The notes under the pieces were generated by a model that did not search any database, was not told where the DNA came from, and worked only from the letters and a program-made list of their open reading frames with translations. Shown piece by piece: positions 25,581 to 32,402 of a stretch of DNA of 32,402 nt (within the stretch, counting starts at the first letter, position 1; every line of letters starts with the position of its first letter). A program made the translations under genes and the position numbers. The DNA is taken from the NCBI GenBank assembly GCA_000724175.1, contig JPGV01000007.1, positions 68,021 to 100,422 of the forward strand. Reading direction: 5' to 3'. Source of the stretch: [Candidatus Thermochlorobacteriaceae] bacterium GBChlB. Lineage in GTDB: Bacteria; Bacteroidota; Chlorobiia; Chlorobiales; Thermochlorobacteraceae.

Positions 25581-25603
25581 CATTTTTCAAAAACTTAATT
25601 TTG
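25572..25603 (+). promoter_or_regulatory. Candidate promoter of the cdc48-like gene
   Basis: TAATTTTG (25596-25603) fits TAnnTTTG exactly. At the 20-base spacing used elsewhere in the window, the -33 position reads TTAG rather than TTTG. Initiation would fall only a few bases before the ATG at 25614, so the message would be almost leaderless. The weak -33 suggests dependence on an activator. Confidence 0.45.
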
Positions 25604-25613
25604 CCGATATACT

Positions 25614-27734
25614 ATGACCATTTCCGCCGACGCTGACCTGTTGCTCCGTGTAAAAGAAGGGCTACCCAAAGACGTCGGGCGTGCCGTCGTGCGGCTCGAC
25701 CCAGAAGATATGCGGCGGTTAGGCGTCTCTGGCGGAGACATCGTGGGGCTTTACGGCAAACGCCACACTGTCGCCAAAGCCATGCCGTGCTACGCAGAAG
25801 AGCGCGGCAAAAAGGCGATTCAAATGGACGGCATCTTGCGCGAAAATGCTCAAACCGGTCTCGATGAAAAAATCAAAGTCGTCAAAGCCGACGCGAAGCC
25901 CGCAACGAAGGTGGTGCTTCAACCGCTGTCGGGAACGCTCAAAACAGAACGGGACGCTCGATACATCAGTTCGCTCATCGACGGCACGCCTGTCGTCAAC
26001 GGCGACCGCATTCGCACGGTATTCTTCGGCGTCAAGCCATCGGAGTTTCGAGTGCTAGCAACTCAGCCCGACGGCGCAGTGGTGATTACCGCAGGCACAG
26101 CAATTAAACTCGAGCAAGAGCCAAGCGCCAAAGAGCCGTCGCTGGGCGTCGCATACGAAGACATCGGCGGACTCGGCAATCAAATTCAGCGCATCCGAGA
26201 AATGATTGAACTGCCGCTTCGTTATCCCGAACTCTTTGAACGCTTAGGGATTCGCGCGCCCAAAGGCGTCTTGCTTTACGGTCCGCCCGGCACAGGGAAA
26301 ACGCTCATCGCCCGCGCCGTCGCCAACGAAACCGATGCGTTCTTCACCAGTATTTCCGGTCCTGAAATTATGGGCAAACTATACGGCGAGTCGGAAGGAC
26401 GCATCCGCTCGATTTTCGAAGAAGCCACACGCAAAGCCCCCGCGATTATTTTCATTGATGAAATCGATTCCATTGCGCCCAAACGCGAAGAGATGGGCAG
26501 CGAAAAACAGGTCGAAAAGCGCGTCGTCGCCCAGTTGCTTGCCCTAATGGACGGGCTATCGAGTCGCGGACAAGTCATCGTCATCGGCGCAACGAACCTT
26601 CCTAATGCGCTCGACCCAGCGCTCCGCCGTCCGGGACGCTTCGACCGCGAACTCACCATTCCCATTCCCGACCAGCGCGGTCGCTTGGAAATTCTCGGCA
26701 TTCATACGCGCGGCATGCCGCTTGCCTCCGACGTCGCGCTCGACAAATTAGCAGAACTCACGCACGGCTTCGTCGGGGCGGACTTGGAAGCGCTCGCGCG
26801 CGAAGCCGCTATGTCGTCTATTCGAACCATTCTGCCCAAGATTGATTTCGGGCAAGCCGAAGTGCCTTACGAAACCTTGATGTCGCTCGAAGTAACGATG
26901 GAAAACTTCCGAGAGGCGTTGCGCGATGTCGAGCCGTCGGCAATCCGAGAGGTCTTTGTCGAAGTGCCGAATGTGAAATGGGACGACGTGGGCGGGTTGG
27001 AAACTGTCAAGGCGGAACTCATTGAGGCGATTGAGTTTCCGTTGCGTTACAAAGCCGCTTACGAAAAGCTCAAGGTCAAGCCGCCAAAAGGAATTTTGCT
27101 CTGCGGTGCGCCCGGCACAGGAAAAACCTTGCTGGCTAAAGCAGTAGCGTCGCAGATGGGCGTCAACTTCATTTCCGTCAAGGGCGCAGAGTTGGTCTCG
27201 CGTTTCATTGGTGAATCGGAACGCGCCGTGCGGCAGGTTTTCAAAGTGGCCAGACAAGCGGCGCCGTCGTTGATTTTCTTCGACGAGTTCGATGCGCTCG
27301 CGCCGCGCCGCAGCAAGAGCGGCTCTGAAGTCATTGACCGCGTGGTCAGCCAATTCCTGACAGAAATGGACGGGATTGAAGAACTTGCCGGCGTAATAGT
27401 GCTGGCGGCAACAAACCGCGTCGATTTGATTGACCCAGCGCTCCTGCGAAGCGGACGCTTTGAACTCATTCTGGAAGTCCCAATGCCCTCGCGTGAGGCA
27501 CGATTGGAAATTATTAAAATTCATTTGCAAGGTAAGCCGCTTGAAAACGAACTGATTCCGTTGGAACTCTCTATTAAAACCGAAGGCTGTTCGGGCGCCG
27601 ATATTGAATTTATTTGCCGCCGTGCCGCAACGCTTGCCGTCAAGGAATACATTGCCGACCCAAGCATTGAGCCGTGTGTGAAAACCGCGCACATCAACGC
27701 CGCACTCTCAATGCTCAACGCGCAGAAAAAATAA
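25614..27734 (+). CDS. Cdc48/VAT-like AAA ATPase with two AAA domains
   Basis: This 706-residue protein has an N-terminal double-psi beta-barrel region (about 8-165), D1 with Walker A GPPGTGKT (223-230) and Walker B IIFIDEID (D282/E283), and D2 with Walker A GAPGTGKT (498-505) and Walker B LIFFDEFD (D557/E558). Both ATPase sites look intact. Cdc48/VAT proteins are hexameric unfoldases, common in archaea and uncommon in bacteria. The C-terminus ends soon after D2 and lacks the long tail of eukaryotic p97. It lies a short way beyond the gas vesicle genes, separated by the cyclase pair on the other strand. A role in vesicle protein remodelling is inferred from context. Confidence 0.95.
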   Translation: MTISADADLLLRVKEGLPKDVGRAVVRLDPEDMRRLGVSGGDIVGLYGKRHTVAKAMPCYAEERGKKAIQMDGILRENAQTGLDEKIKVVKADAKPATKVVLQPLSGTLKTERDARYISSLIDGTPVVNGDRIRTVFFGVKPSEFRVLATQPDGAVVITAGTAIKLEQEPSAKEPSLGVAYEDIGGLGNQIQRIREMIELPLRYPELFERLGIRAPKGVLLYGPPGTGKTLIARAVANETDAFFTSISGPEIMGKLYGESEGRIRSIFEEATRKAPAIIFIDEIDSIAPKREEMGSEKQVEKRVVAQLLALMDGLSSRGQVIVIGATNLPNALDPALRRPGRFDRELTIPIPDQRGRLEILGIHTRGMPLASDVALDKLAELTHGFVGADLEALAREAAMSSIRTILPKIDFGQAEVPYETLMSLEVTMENFREALRDVEPSAIREVFVEVPNVKWDDVGGLETVKAELIEAIEFPLRYKAAYEKLKVKPPKGILLCGAPGTGKTLLAKAVASQMGVNFISVKGAELVSRFIGESERAVRQVFKVARQAAPSLIFFDEFDALAPRRSKSGSEVIDRVVSQFLTEMDGIEELAGVIVLAATNRVDLIDPALLRSGRFELILEVPMPSREARLEIIKIHLQGKPLENELIPLELSIKTEGCSGADIEFICRRAATLAVKEYIADPSIEPCVKTAHINAALSMLNAQKK

Positions 27735-28056
27735 TATGAGCGCGCCGCAGCTAATACCAAAATATGACAAACCCTATTTTCTTCAAATTATATCCGTATA
27801 ATACCAATATCATTTGAAACGGCATAGATTTTATTTGAGAACGACCATTGTTATTCCGGCGAAAGCCGGAATCCATTGTCTTTAGGGGTGTTCACAGATG
27901 GATACCGCCCCCGTTTTTCAACGGGGCATGCTTTCGCGTCGGTATGACACTCTTCTCTGAAAACCGGCACCTCTTGAAGTCATATTGGTATAATAAGTAA
28001 GAAAAAATATTTTAGTAAATATGATAAAACACAGTAATAAGTAAAATGTAAGAATT
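27735..28056. other. Gene-free stretch with MITE-like element
   Basis: These are 322 bases between the cdc48-like and hydrolase genes. No coding frame is convincing. It holds the repeat element at 27801-27991, flanked by AT-rich sequence on both sides. A half-site resembling the element end (TAATACCAAAATATGAC) lies at 27752-27768. Confidence 0.7.
27801..27991. mobile_element. MITE-like palindromic element
   Basis: ATACCAATAT (27801-27810) is repeated inverted as ATATTGGTAT (27982-27991), and similarity continues inward imperfectly for about 10 more bases. Inside are two strong hairpins: ATTCCGGC/GCCGGAAT with a GAAA loop (27853-27872) and CCCCGTT/AACGGGG with a TTTC loop (27909-27926). The element has no open frame of note. 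The composition of a non-coding 190-bp unit with terminal inverted repeats fits a MITE or REP-type element moved by a transposase elsewhere. Confidence 0.6.
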
Positions 28057-29268
28057 CTACTTCAATAAAATGCGATAAACTGCGTTAAAGATGGCTTCCT
28101 CGACATCGTAAAATGCGCGGTTACCTTTTTTAACCGTTGCGCCGTTCATCACAAATATAATACCAGTGCGCGTGTTAGGATTAAAATACATATTGCTTAG
28201 CAGCCCGTAAGCCTCGCCAGAATGTCCAATCCATGTTTCGCCCTCAATCAAATCCCTTGTGGTGTGAATGCCAAGTCCGTATTGCTTGAACATGGTGTCT
28301 GTGGTTTTCCCCTCAATGACATTTTGCATCATCAATTGCCGTGTGTTGTCGCGCAAAAGGGTTTTGCCGTTGTAAGTGCCGTTCATGAACGCGAGCAAAA
28401 GCGTTGATAATCCTAACGCGCTGATGCGCAACCCACCTTGCGGTCCCATCGGCAGTGCGTTCTCGCCGAGTCGATAAGAACGTAAATTTTTGCGTTCGGG
28501 TGTGTCGCCGTTGTAATTGTCCGCCTGCGGTTGCCAGACGCCCGCGCTGTCGCGCCGATACAAAACAGAGAGGTTGTTGATGTTCTTCAAATCGCGCACA
28601 TTGAAACTGGCCTCAATGCCCAGCACGTCAAGAATATGCTTGCGACAATAAACATCAAACCGCTCGCCAGAAAGTTTCTCGACCAGCGTGCCAATGATGC
28701 CGTAGCCGAGATTGCAGTATTCGAACCGTGTGCCGGGCGCGGCGTTCAAATAGGTGCCGTTGGAGTAAAACCCGCCGCCTTTTGTCAGGATTGCACTTAT
28801 GGGCGGTATAACATTGCCGTTGTAACTTGCACTGAGCAGACTGTCGTAATTGCCATAGTCAGTCAGGGACGACGTGTGCGACAGAAGGTGGCGAAACGTA
28901 ATTGGAACAGTTGGAAAATTCGGATTGCGAACCACATACCCCAGAGTGTTGCTGATGTCGTCGTCGAGTTTAAACTTGCCTTGTTCATAAAGTTGTAGCA
29001 GGGCAGTCGCCGTAATGACTTTGGAAATCGAGGCGATTCGAAACAGGGTGCTGTCGGTTACGGGCAGTCTGCGCGCGATGTCCGCCACGCCGTAGCTTTT
29101 GGAAAAAACAACTGTATTGCCTTTGACCACAACGACGGAAAACCCGACGATGTTTTTCTCGACCTGAATGGTCTTCAGCGCAGCGTCGAGCCGTTGTTCA
29201 GCGGCGGATTGAGCGGCAAGTGGTGTCGCACTGAAAAAAGCGGCAAGCAGCCAAACGATGAGCGTCAT
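28057..29268 (-). CDS. Secreted serine hydrolase of the beta-lactamase class C/esterase family
   Basis: This 403-residue protein has a signal peptide (cleaved near PLAAQ). The active-site motifs of the family are present: S80-I-S-K83, Tyr183-Cys-Asn185, and H348-S-G350 in place of KTG. Class C-like serine hydrolases of this kind act as peptidases, esterases or transpeptidase-like enzymes; a true beta-lactamase is not implied. It lies 21 bases downstream of xthA on the same strand, so it is probably the last gene of that transcript. Confidence 0.92.
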   Translation of the reverse strand: MTLIVWLLAAFFSATPLAAQSAAEQRLDAALKTIQVEKNIVGFSVVVVKGNTVVFSKSYGVADIARRLPVTDSTLFRIASISKVITATALLQLYEQGKFKLDDDISNTLGYVVRNPNFPTVPITFRHLLSHTSSLTDYGNYDSLLSASYNGNVIPPISAILTKGGGFYSNGTYLNAAPGTRFEYCNLGYGIIGTLVEKLSGERFDVYCRKHILDVLGIEASFNVRDLKNINNLSVLYRRDSAGVWQPQADNYNGDTPERKNLRSYRLGENALPMGPQGGLRISALGLSTLLLAFMNGTYNGKTLLRDNTRQLMMQNVIEGKTTDTMFKQYGLGIHTTRDLIEGETWIGHSGEAYGLLSNMYFNPNTRTGIIFVMNGATVKKGNRAFYDVEEAIFNAVYRILLK

Positions 29269-29289
29269 AACGCGATAACGGTTGAGTCT

Positions 29290-30060
29290 TTAAAGGTTGA
29301 ACTCAATGCTGACAGGATAGTGGTCTGAACTTTTTTCGTCGGCGTGAATTTTTCCAGCGACGGCAAGCGCAGCGAGTTTCGGTGAGGCGTAAATACAATC
29401 AATGCGCCAGCCCAAGTTTCGCTCGCGTGCGCCCTTCCAATAAGGAAACCACGAGTAAAGTCCTGCTTCGTCGGGGTGCAAGTCTCGAAAAACGTCGCGA
29501 AGCCCGACGGCAAGCAGCGCATCTATGGCCTGGCGCTCTTCGGGACGAAAGCCCGTCGCGTCGTCCTTTTGCTGCGAGGGGTGCAAATCAAGCTCGCGGT
29601 GAGCCACATTGATGTCGCCAGCAATGACGACGTCGTTGCCATGTGTCATCAATTCGGCGGCGCGAGCGGTCAGCGATTGAAAAAATTTCAACTTCAGAGC
29701 GTAGTGGTCGGGCTTTTCGCCGCGCGGAAAATATCCGCCCAAAAGCGTCAGCGTCGGGAAAGAAATTTCCACCAAGCGATTCTCGACATCGAAATCGGGA
29801 ATTGAAAACGACGGGTTGCCGAGCTTAGAGACAAGTGTCTCACGGATGAGCGCGCCGACGCCGCTATAGCCAGCTTTGAACTGCGACGGATTCCAGAATG
29901 TGCGATAACCTGAAAGGCGCTGGATTGACGCGGGAATTTGGTCGGTCGCCGCTTTGACTTCCTGCAAAAAAAGAATGTCGGGCAAATGGGCGTCAATCCA
30001 GCCAAGCATCGCGGTCTCTCGGGCGCGAATGCCGTTGATGTTCCAAGTAACGAGTTTCAC
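29290..30060 (-). CDS. xthA: Exodeoxyribonuclease III
   Basis: This is a 256-residue AP endonuclease/3'-exonuclease of base-excision repair. Catalytic residues are visible: Asn7 (TWNINGIRAR), Glu34 (FLQEVKA), Asp149 and Asn151 (GDINVAH), Asp221 (WRIDCIYAS), and Asp246-His247 in SDHYPV. The length is normal. The start codon is GTG. It lies between the dnaJ-like gene (19 bases upstream) and the serine hydrolase gene. Confidence 0.96.
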   Translation of the reverse strand: MKLVTWNINGIRARETAMLGWIDAHLPDILFLQEVKAATDQIPASIQRLSGYRTFWNPSQFKAGYSGVGALIRETLVSKLGNPSFSIPDFDVENRLVEISFPTLTLLGGYFPRGEKPDHYALKLKFFQSLTARAAELMTHGNDVVIAGDINVAHRELDLHPSQQKDDATGFRPEERQAIDALLAVGLRDVFRDLHPDEAGLYSWFPYWKGARERNLGWRIDCIYASPKLAALAVAGKIHADEKSSDHYPVSIEFNL

Positions 30061-30079
30061 AAGTCAGATGAAAAGACGT

Positions 30080-30874
30080 TCAAGCGAAGATAGCGGAGAT
30101 TTTGGCAGGAACAAACGCCGAGCCAAGCAGGGCAATGACAAGTTTTAGCGCCATGCGGTTGCGCAGCGTCCTCAGGTGCGCGAGAATTTCAGATTTCTGT
30201 TTCATGGCGGCCGCGTAGGTCGTTATCACAATGGTTTTCGGAATGCGCGGCGAATACAAGATGCGACCTTTTTTGGTCACTCGTCTGGCCTGCATTTCGG
30301 CGAGCGCTACATGGCGGTTGTATTGCATGGTGTAAATCCGCTCACGGCTGAACGGCGTCCAATTCAAATCGTAGTCCAATTTGAAACGAACTTCGCAGTC
30401 GGGATTGTGGTCTAAAAAGTGCGAGACATTGAACACCACGCGCTTTGTCCTCGGATTGACTCGCGTCGAGAACGCCAACCATCGAAAATGAAACGACTCG
30501 CTGTCGCTGACTGACTTGGCGTTGGGGTTAATCGGGACGCCAGCGCCAGAGAGCAAGTCTTCAACAGTGAACTGGCGTTGCTTAACACGGGCTTTGGTCG
30601 AGAGCTTCTCGAAGCGGCGCGGGAAGCGTGTGGCAAATTCTTGGTCGTAGGCCGCTTTGCGAACAGGGTCGCAGAGATGTTGCTTGGCGTCAAGAATCAG
30701 CTTAGAGCGCTCTTGTGCTTGCGCAAGCGTATGCGCGTCGGCGTTGGCAAACTTATCGGGATGCCACTGCTTGATTTGCGCCAGAAACGCTGCGTGAATA
30801 AGCTCGGGAGGGTCGTATGGCCTGACGCGCAATACCTCATAATAGTTCTTAAATGTTTCCCGTGAGGCTGTCAT
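30080..30874 (-). CDS. J-domain protein with C-terminal membrane segment
   Basis: This 264-residue protein has an N-terminal J domain (about 9-78) with the HPD motif at 38-40 (QWHPDKF), which would stimulate a DnaK ATPase. There are no Gly/Phe or zinc-finger regions, so it is not canonical DnaJ. The C-terminus ends in a hydrophobic stretch (LKLVIALLGSAFVPAKISAI) that could anchor it in the membrane. The middle is unrecognised. A Bacteroidota-type promoter lies upstream. It heads a transcript with xthA. Confidence 0.85.
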   Translation of the reverse strand: MTASRETFKNYYEVLRVRPYDPPELIHAAFLAQIKQWHPDKFANADAHTLAQAQERSKLILDAKQHLCDPVRKAAYDQEFATRFPRRFEKLSTKARVKQRQFTVEDLLSGAGVPINPNAKSVSDSESFHFRWLAFSTRVNPRTKRVVFNVSHFLDHNPDCEVRFKLDYDLNWTPFSRERIYTMQYNRHVALAEMQARRVTKKGRILYSPRIPKTIVITTYAAAMKQKSEILAHLRTLRNRMALKLVIALLGSAFVPAKISAIFA

Positions 30875-30946
30875 GCGAATCGATACGTCTTTACTTCTAA
30901 AACTTGACTGCTAAAAAATGTAGCCGATTTGGACGGTTTGTATAGA

Positions 30947-30978
30947 CAAAGATATTGGTTTTACAAGGCGATTGCAAG
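30947..30978 (-). promoter_or_regulatory. Promoter of the J-domain gene, Bacteroidota type
   Basis: On the minus strand CTTG (30978-30975), 20 bases, TATCTTTG (30954-30947). Both elements and the spacing are the same as at tRNA-Ala. Initiation would fall about 65 bases before the ATG at 30874. Confidence 0.6.
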
Positions 30979-31021
30979 ATGAATCGTCATCGTCTGCTTG
31001 CCACACTAGGGCGAGCAAATG

Positions 31022-31049
31022 AAAAAGCCGCTCGGTCTTCAAGCGGCTT
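31022..31049 (-). terminator. Intrinsic terminator of tRNA-Ala
   Basis: On the minus strand AAGCCGCT (31049-31042) pairs with AGCGGCTT (31032-31025) around a 9-base loop and runs into five T. It begins seven bases after the tRNA 3' end. Confidence 0.85.
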
Positions 31050-31056
31050 GGCGGCG

Positions 31057-31129
31057 TGGAGATAAGGAGATTCGAACTCCTGGCCTCTGCAGTGCGATTG
31101 CAGCGCTCTACCAACTGAGCTATATCCCC
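31057..31129 (-). tRNA. tRNA-Ala (CGC)
   Basis: A full cloverleaf is seen on the minus strand. The acceptor GGGGATA pairs with TATCTCC and includes the G3-U70 pair that marks tRNA-Ala. The D arm is GCTC/GAGC, the anticodon stem CTGCA/TGCAG, and the loop ATCGCAC gives anticodon CGC. The discriminator is A. CCA is not encoded. It reads the GCG codon. Confidence 0.93.
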
Positions 31130-31147
31130 CTATTTCAAATAAGGCTG

Positions 31148-31179
31148 CAAAGATAGGCTATCCGCGCGAAGATTGCAAG
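31148..31179 (-). promoter_or_regulatory. Promoter of tRNA-Ala, Bacteroidota type
   Basis: On the minus strand CTTG (31179-31176), 20 bases, TATCTTTG (31155-31148) followed by CAG. It lies about 19 bases upstream of the tRNA 5' end. Confidence 0.65.
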
Positions 31180-31228
31180 AAAAATTCTCCGTATCTTCAC
31201 AAAACAAAGTTCTTGAACCAGTGTCTCG

Positions 31229-32371
31229 ATGAGCTTCGACCTAATTGCAACCGACGCCCAGTCCGATGCCCGCGCCGGAAAACTCACCACTGCGCATGGA
31301 GAAATCCTCACACCGATATTTATGCCCGTCGGCACGCGCGCCAGTGTCCGCGCCATTGAGCAGCGCGAACTCCACGAAATGGGCGCCCAAATTATTTTGG
31401 GAAACACCTATCACTTGTATCTGCGCCCCTCAACGCAAATTCTGCACAAAGCTGGCGGATTGCACAAGTTTATGAGTTGGACAAAGCCCATCTTGACCGA
31501 CAGCGGCGGCTATCAAGTATTCTCTCTGTCCGACCTGCGACATATCGACGAGCAAGGCGTCGTCTTTAAATCGCATCTCGACGGCTCAAAACATCACTTC
31601 ACGCCCGAAAGCGTCGTCGATATCCAGCGCCTCATCGGCAGCGATGTGATGATGGTGCTGGATGAATGTCCGCCTCACGATGCGCCGAAAGAATATATCA
31701 AACAATCAAACGACCTGACCATTCGCTGGGCGGCGCGCGCGCAACACCACGCCGCCAATACCACGCCGCACTACGGCTACGACCAAACGCTCTTCGCCAT
31801 TACCCAAGGCGGCACCTTCGACGACCTGCGCGCCGACTCGACCAAACGGCTCGTCGGGATGAACTTCGACGGCTATGCCATTGGCGGACTCGCCGTTGGA
31901 GAAAGCGAAGACGCAATGTATCGAATGATTGAACTCTCGCATCCGCTCTTGCCCCAAACCAAGCCGCGCTATCTGATGGGCGTCGGCACACCGACCAACA
32001 TTCTCAATGCCATTGAACGCGGCGTCGATATGTTCGACTGCGTCCTACCGACGCGCGAAGGCAGAAATGGCAGAGTCTATACGCGCTACGGGGCCATCAA
32101 CATCCGCGCCGCCAAATACGCCGACGATTTCCGCCCGCTCGACGACGGGTTCGAAAACTATGTCTGCCAACAGTTTTCACGCGCCTATATTCGGCACTTG
32201 CTCAATGTCGATGAAATTTTCGGGCTACAGCTCTGTTCGCTGCAAAATATCTCGTTTTTCTTGTGGCTGACGCGCGAAGCCCGTGCGCAAATTCTCGCCG
32301 GCAGGTTCAAGGCGTGGAAAGAAGAATTTTTAGAACGCTACCGCTCCGGTGAAAAATTAGGCGTGATTTGA
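31229..32371 (+). CDS. tgt: tRNA-guanine transglycosylase (queuine tRNA-ribosyltransferase)
   Basis: This 380-residue enzyme exchanges guanine 34 for a queuosine precursor in GUN-anticodon tRNAs (Asp, Asn, His, Tyr). Active-site features are present: DSGGYQVFSLS with the catalytic Asp, the base-recognition segment AIGGLAVGE, and the nucleophile Asp in VDMFDCVLPTR. The zinc site is unusual. Where E. coli has CDCYTC and a later His (IHN), this protein has FENYVC and LQN, so only one of four ligands remains. The length and the rest of the barrel look normal. It is divergent from tRNA-Ala. Confidence 0.95.
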   Translation: MSFDLIATDAQSDARAGKLTTAHGEILTPIFMPVGTRASVRAIEQRELHEMGAQIILGNTYHLYLRPSTQILHKAGGLHKFMSWTKPILTDSGGYQVFSLSDLRHIDEQGVVFKSHLDGSKHHFTPESVVDIQRLIGSDVMMVLDECPPHDAPKEYIKQSNDLTIRWAARAQHHAANTTPHYGYDQTLFAITQGGTFDDLRADSTKRLVGMNFDGYAIGGLAVGESEDAMYRMIELSHPLLPQTKPRYLMGVGTPTNILNAIERGVDMFDCVLPTREGRNGRVYTRYGAINIRAAKYADDFRPLDDGFENYVCQQFSRAYIRHLLNVDEIFGLQLCSLQNISFFLWLTREARAQILAGRFKAWKEEFLERYRSGEKLGVI

Positions 32372-32402
32372 AGCAAAACAACCCCATTTCAATCCCACAT
32401 TG

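Noticed and set aside
26748-27692. Minus-strand open frame of 314 codons
   Set aside because: Antisense shadow of the second AAA domain of the cdc48-like gene.
28057-29268. Antibiotic-resistance beta-lactamase
   Set aside because: The motifs fit the broad serine hydrolase family with HSG in place of KTG, and the gene sits in a housekeeping operon; resistance cannot be claimed.

Overview
The window looks like a chromosome segment of a member of the Bacteroidota/Chlorobiota (FCB) group, most likely a gas-vacuolate member of the green sulfur bacterial lineage. The evidence is as follows. Three promoters have the Bacteroidota-type layout (TTG/TTTG, about 20 bases, TAnnTTTG) upstream of two tRNA genes and a dnaJ-domain gene. 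One protein ends in a T9SS-type C-terminal domain. Shine-Dalgarno sequences are nearly absent. A gas vesicle cluster also includes a Cdc48-type AAA ATPase and an ArsA-type ATPase. Base composition is about 50% GC by eye. The genus assignment is inference.

Left part (1-15.3 kb): mostly housekeeping and envelope genes. A truncated small gene is followed by a two-gene M16 peptidase operon (one active, one without the zinc motif) and a divergent, oversized DppC/OppC-type permease. A long minus-strand series follows: tRNA-Asp, two TPR proteins, UDP-glucose dehydrogenase, a LEA-like lipoprotein, a HupE/UreJ-like membrane protein, an M1 aminopeptidase-like protein and TrpG/PabA. Next come a CPXCG zinc protein, a hypothetical protein, an esterase with a T9SS-like tail but no signal peptide, and an FmdB-type zinc ribbon protein.

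Centre (15.3-27.7 kb): the accessory region. A hybrid histidine kinase with a blue-light LOV domain lies directly upstream of, and on the same strand as, a gas vesicle cluster: gvpA, two GvpC-like coiled-coil proteins, gvpN, gvpO, gvpJ, a small GvpV-like coiled-coil protein, gvpH and an ArsA/Get3-like ATPase. A ParE-type toxin-antitoxin pair sits between gvpH and the arsA-like gene, flanked by a 35-bp duplication of the gvpH 3' end. A five-copy 9-bp tandem repeat lies between the kinase and gvpA. A membrane class III cyclase with a translationally coupled TPR lipoprotein is inserted on the opposite strand, and a Cdc48-like double AAA ATPase follows behind a promoter with two 21-bp-spaced direct repeats. 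The attractive reading is a light-informed buoyancy module: LOV sensing, gas vesicle shell and scaffold proteins, and two unusual ATPases for assembly. GvpF/L, GvpG and GvpK are not in the window and must be elsewhere if the vesicles are functional.

Right part (27.7-32.4 kb): a MITE-like element of about 190 bp with terminal inverted repeats and two strong hairpins, then a minus-strand group (DnaJ-domain membrane protein, exonuclease III, serine beta-lactamase-like hydrolase), tRNA-Ala(CGC) with a promoter and terminator, and a divergent tgt gene whose product lacks three of the four usual zinc ligands.
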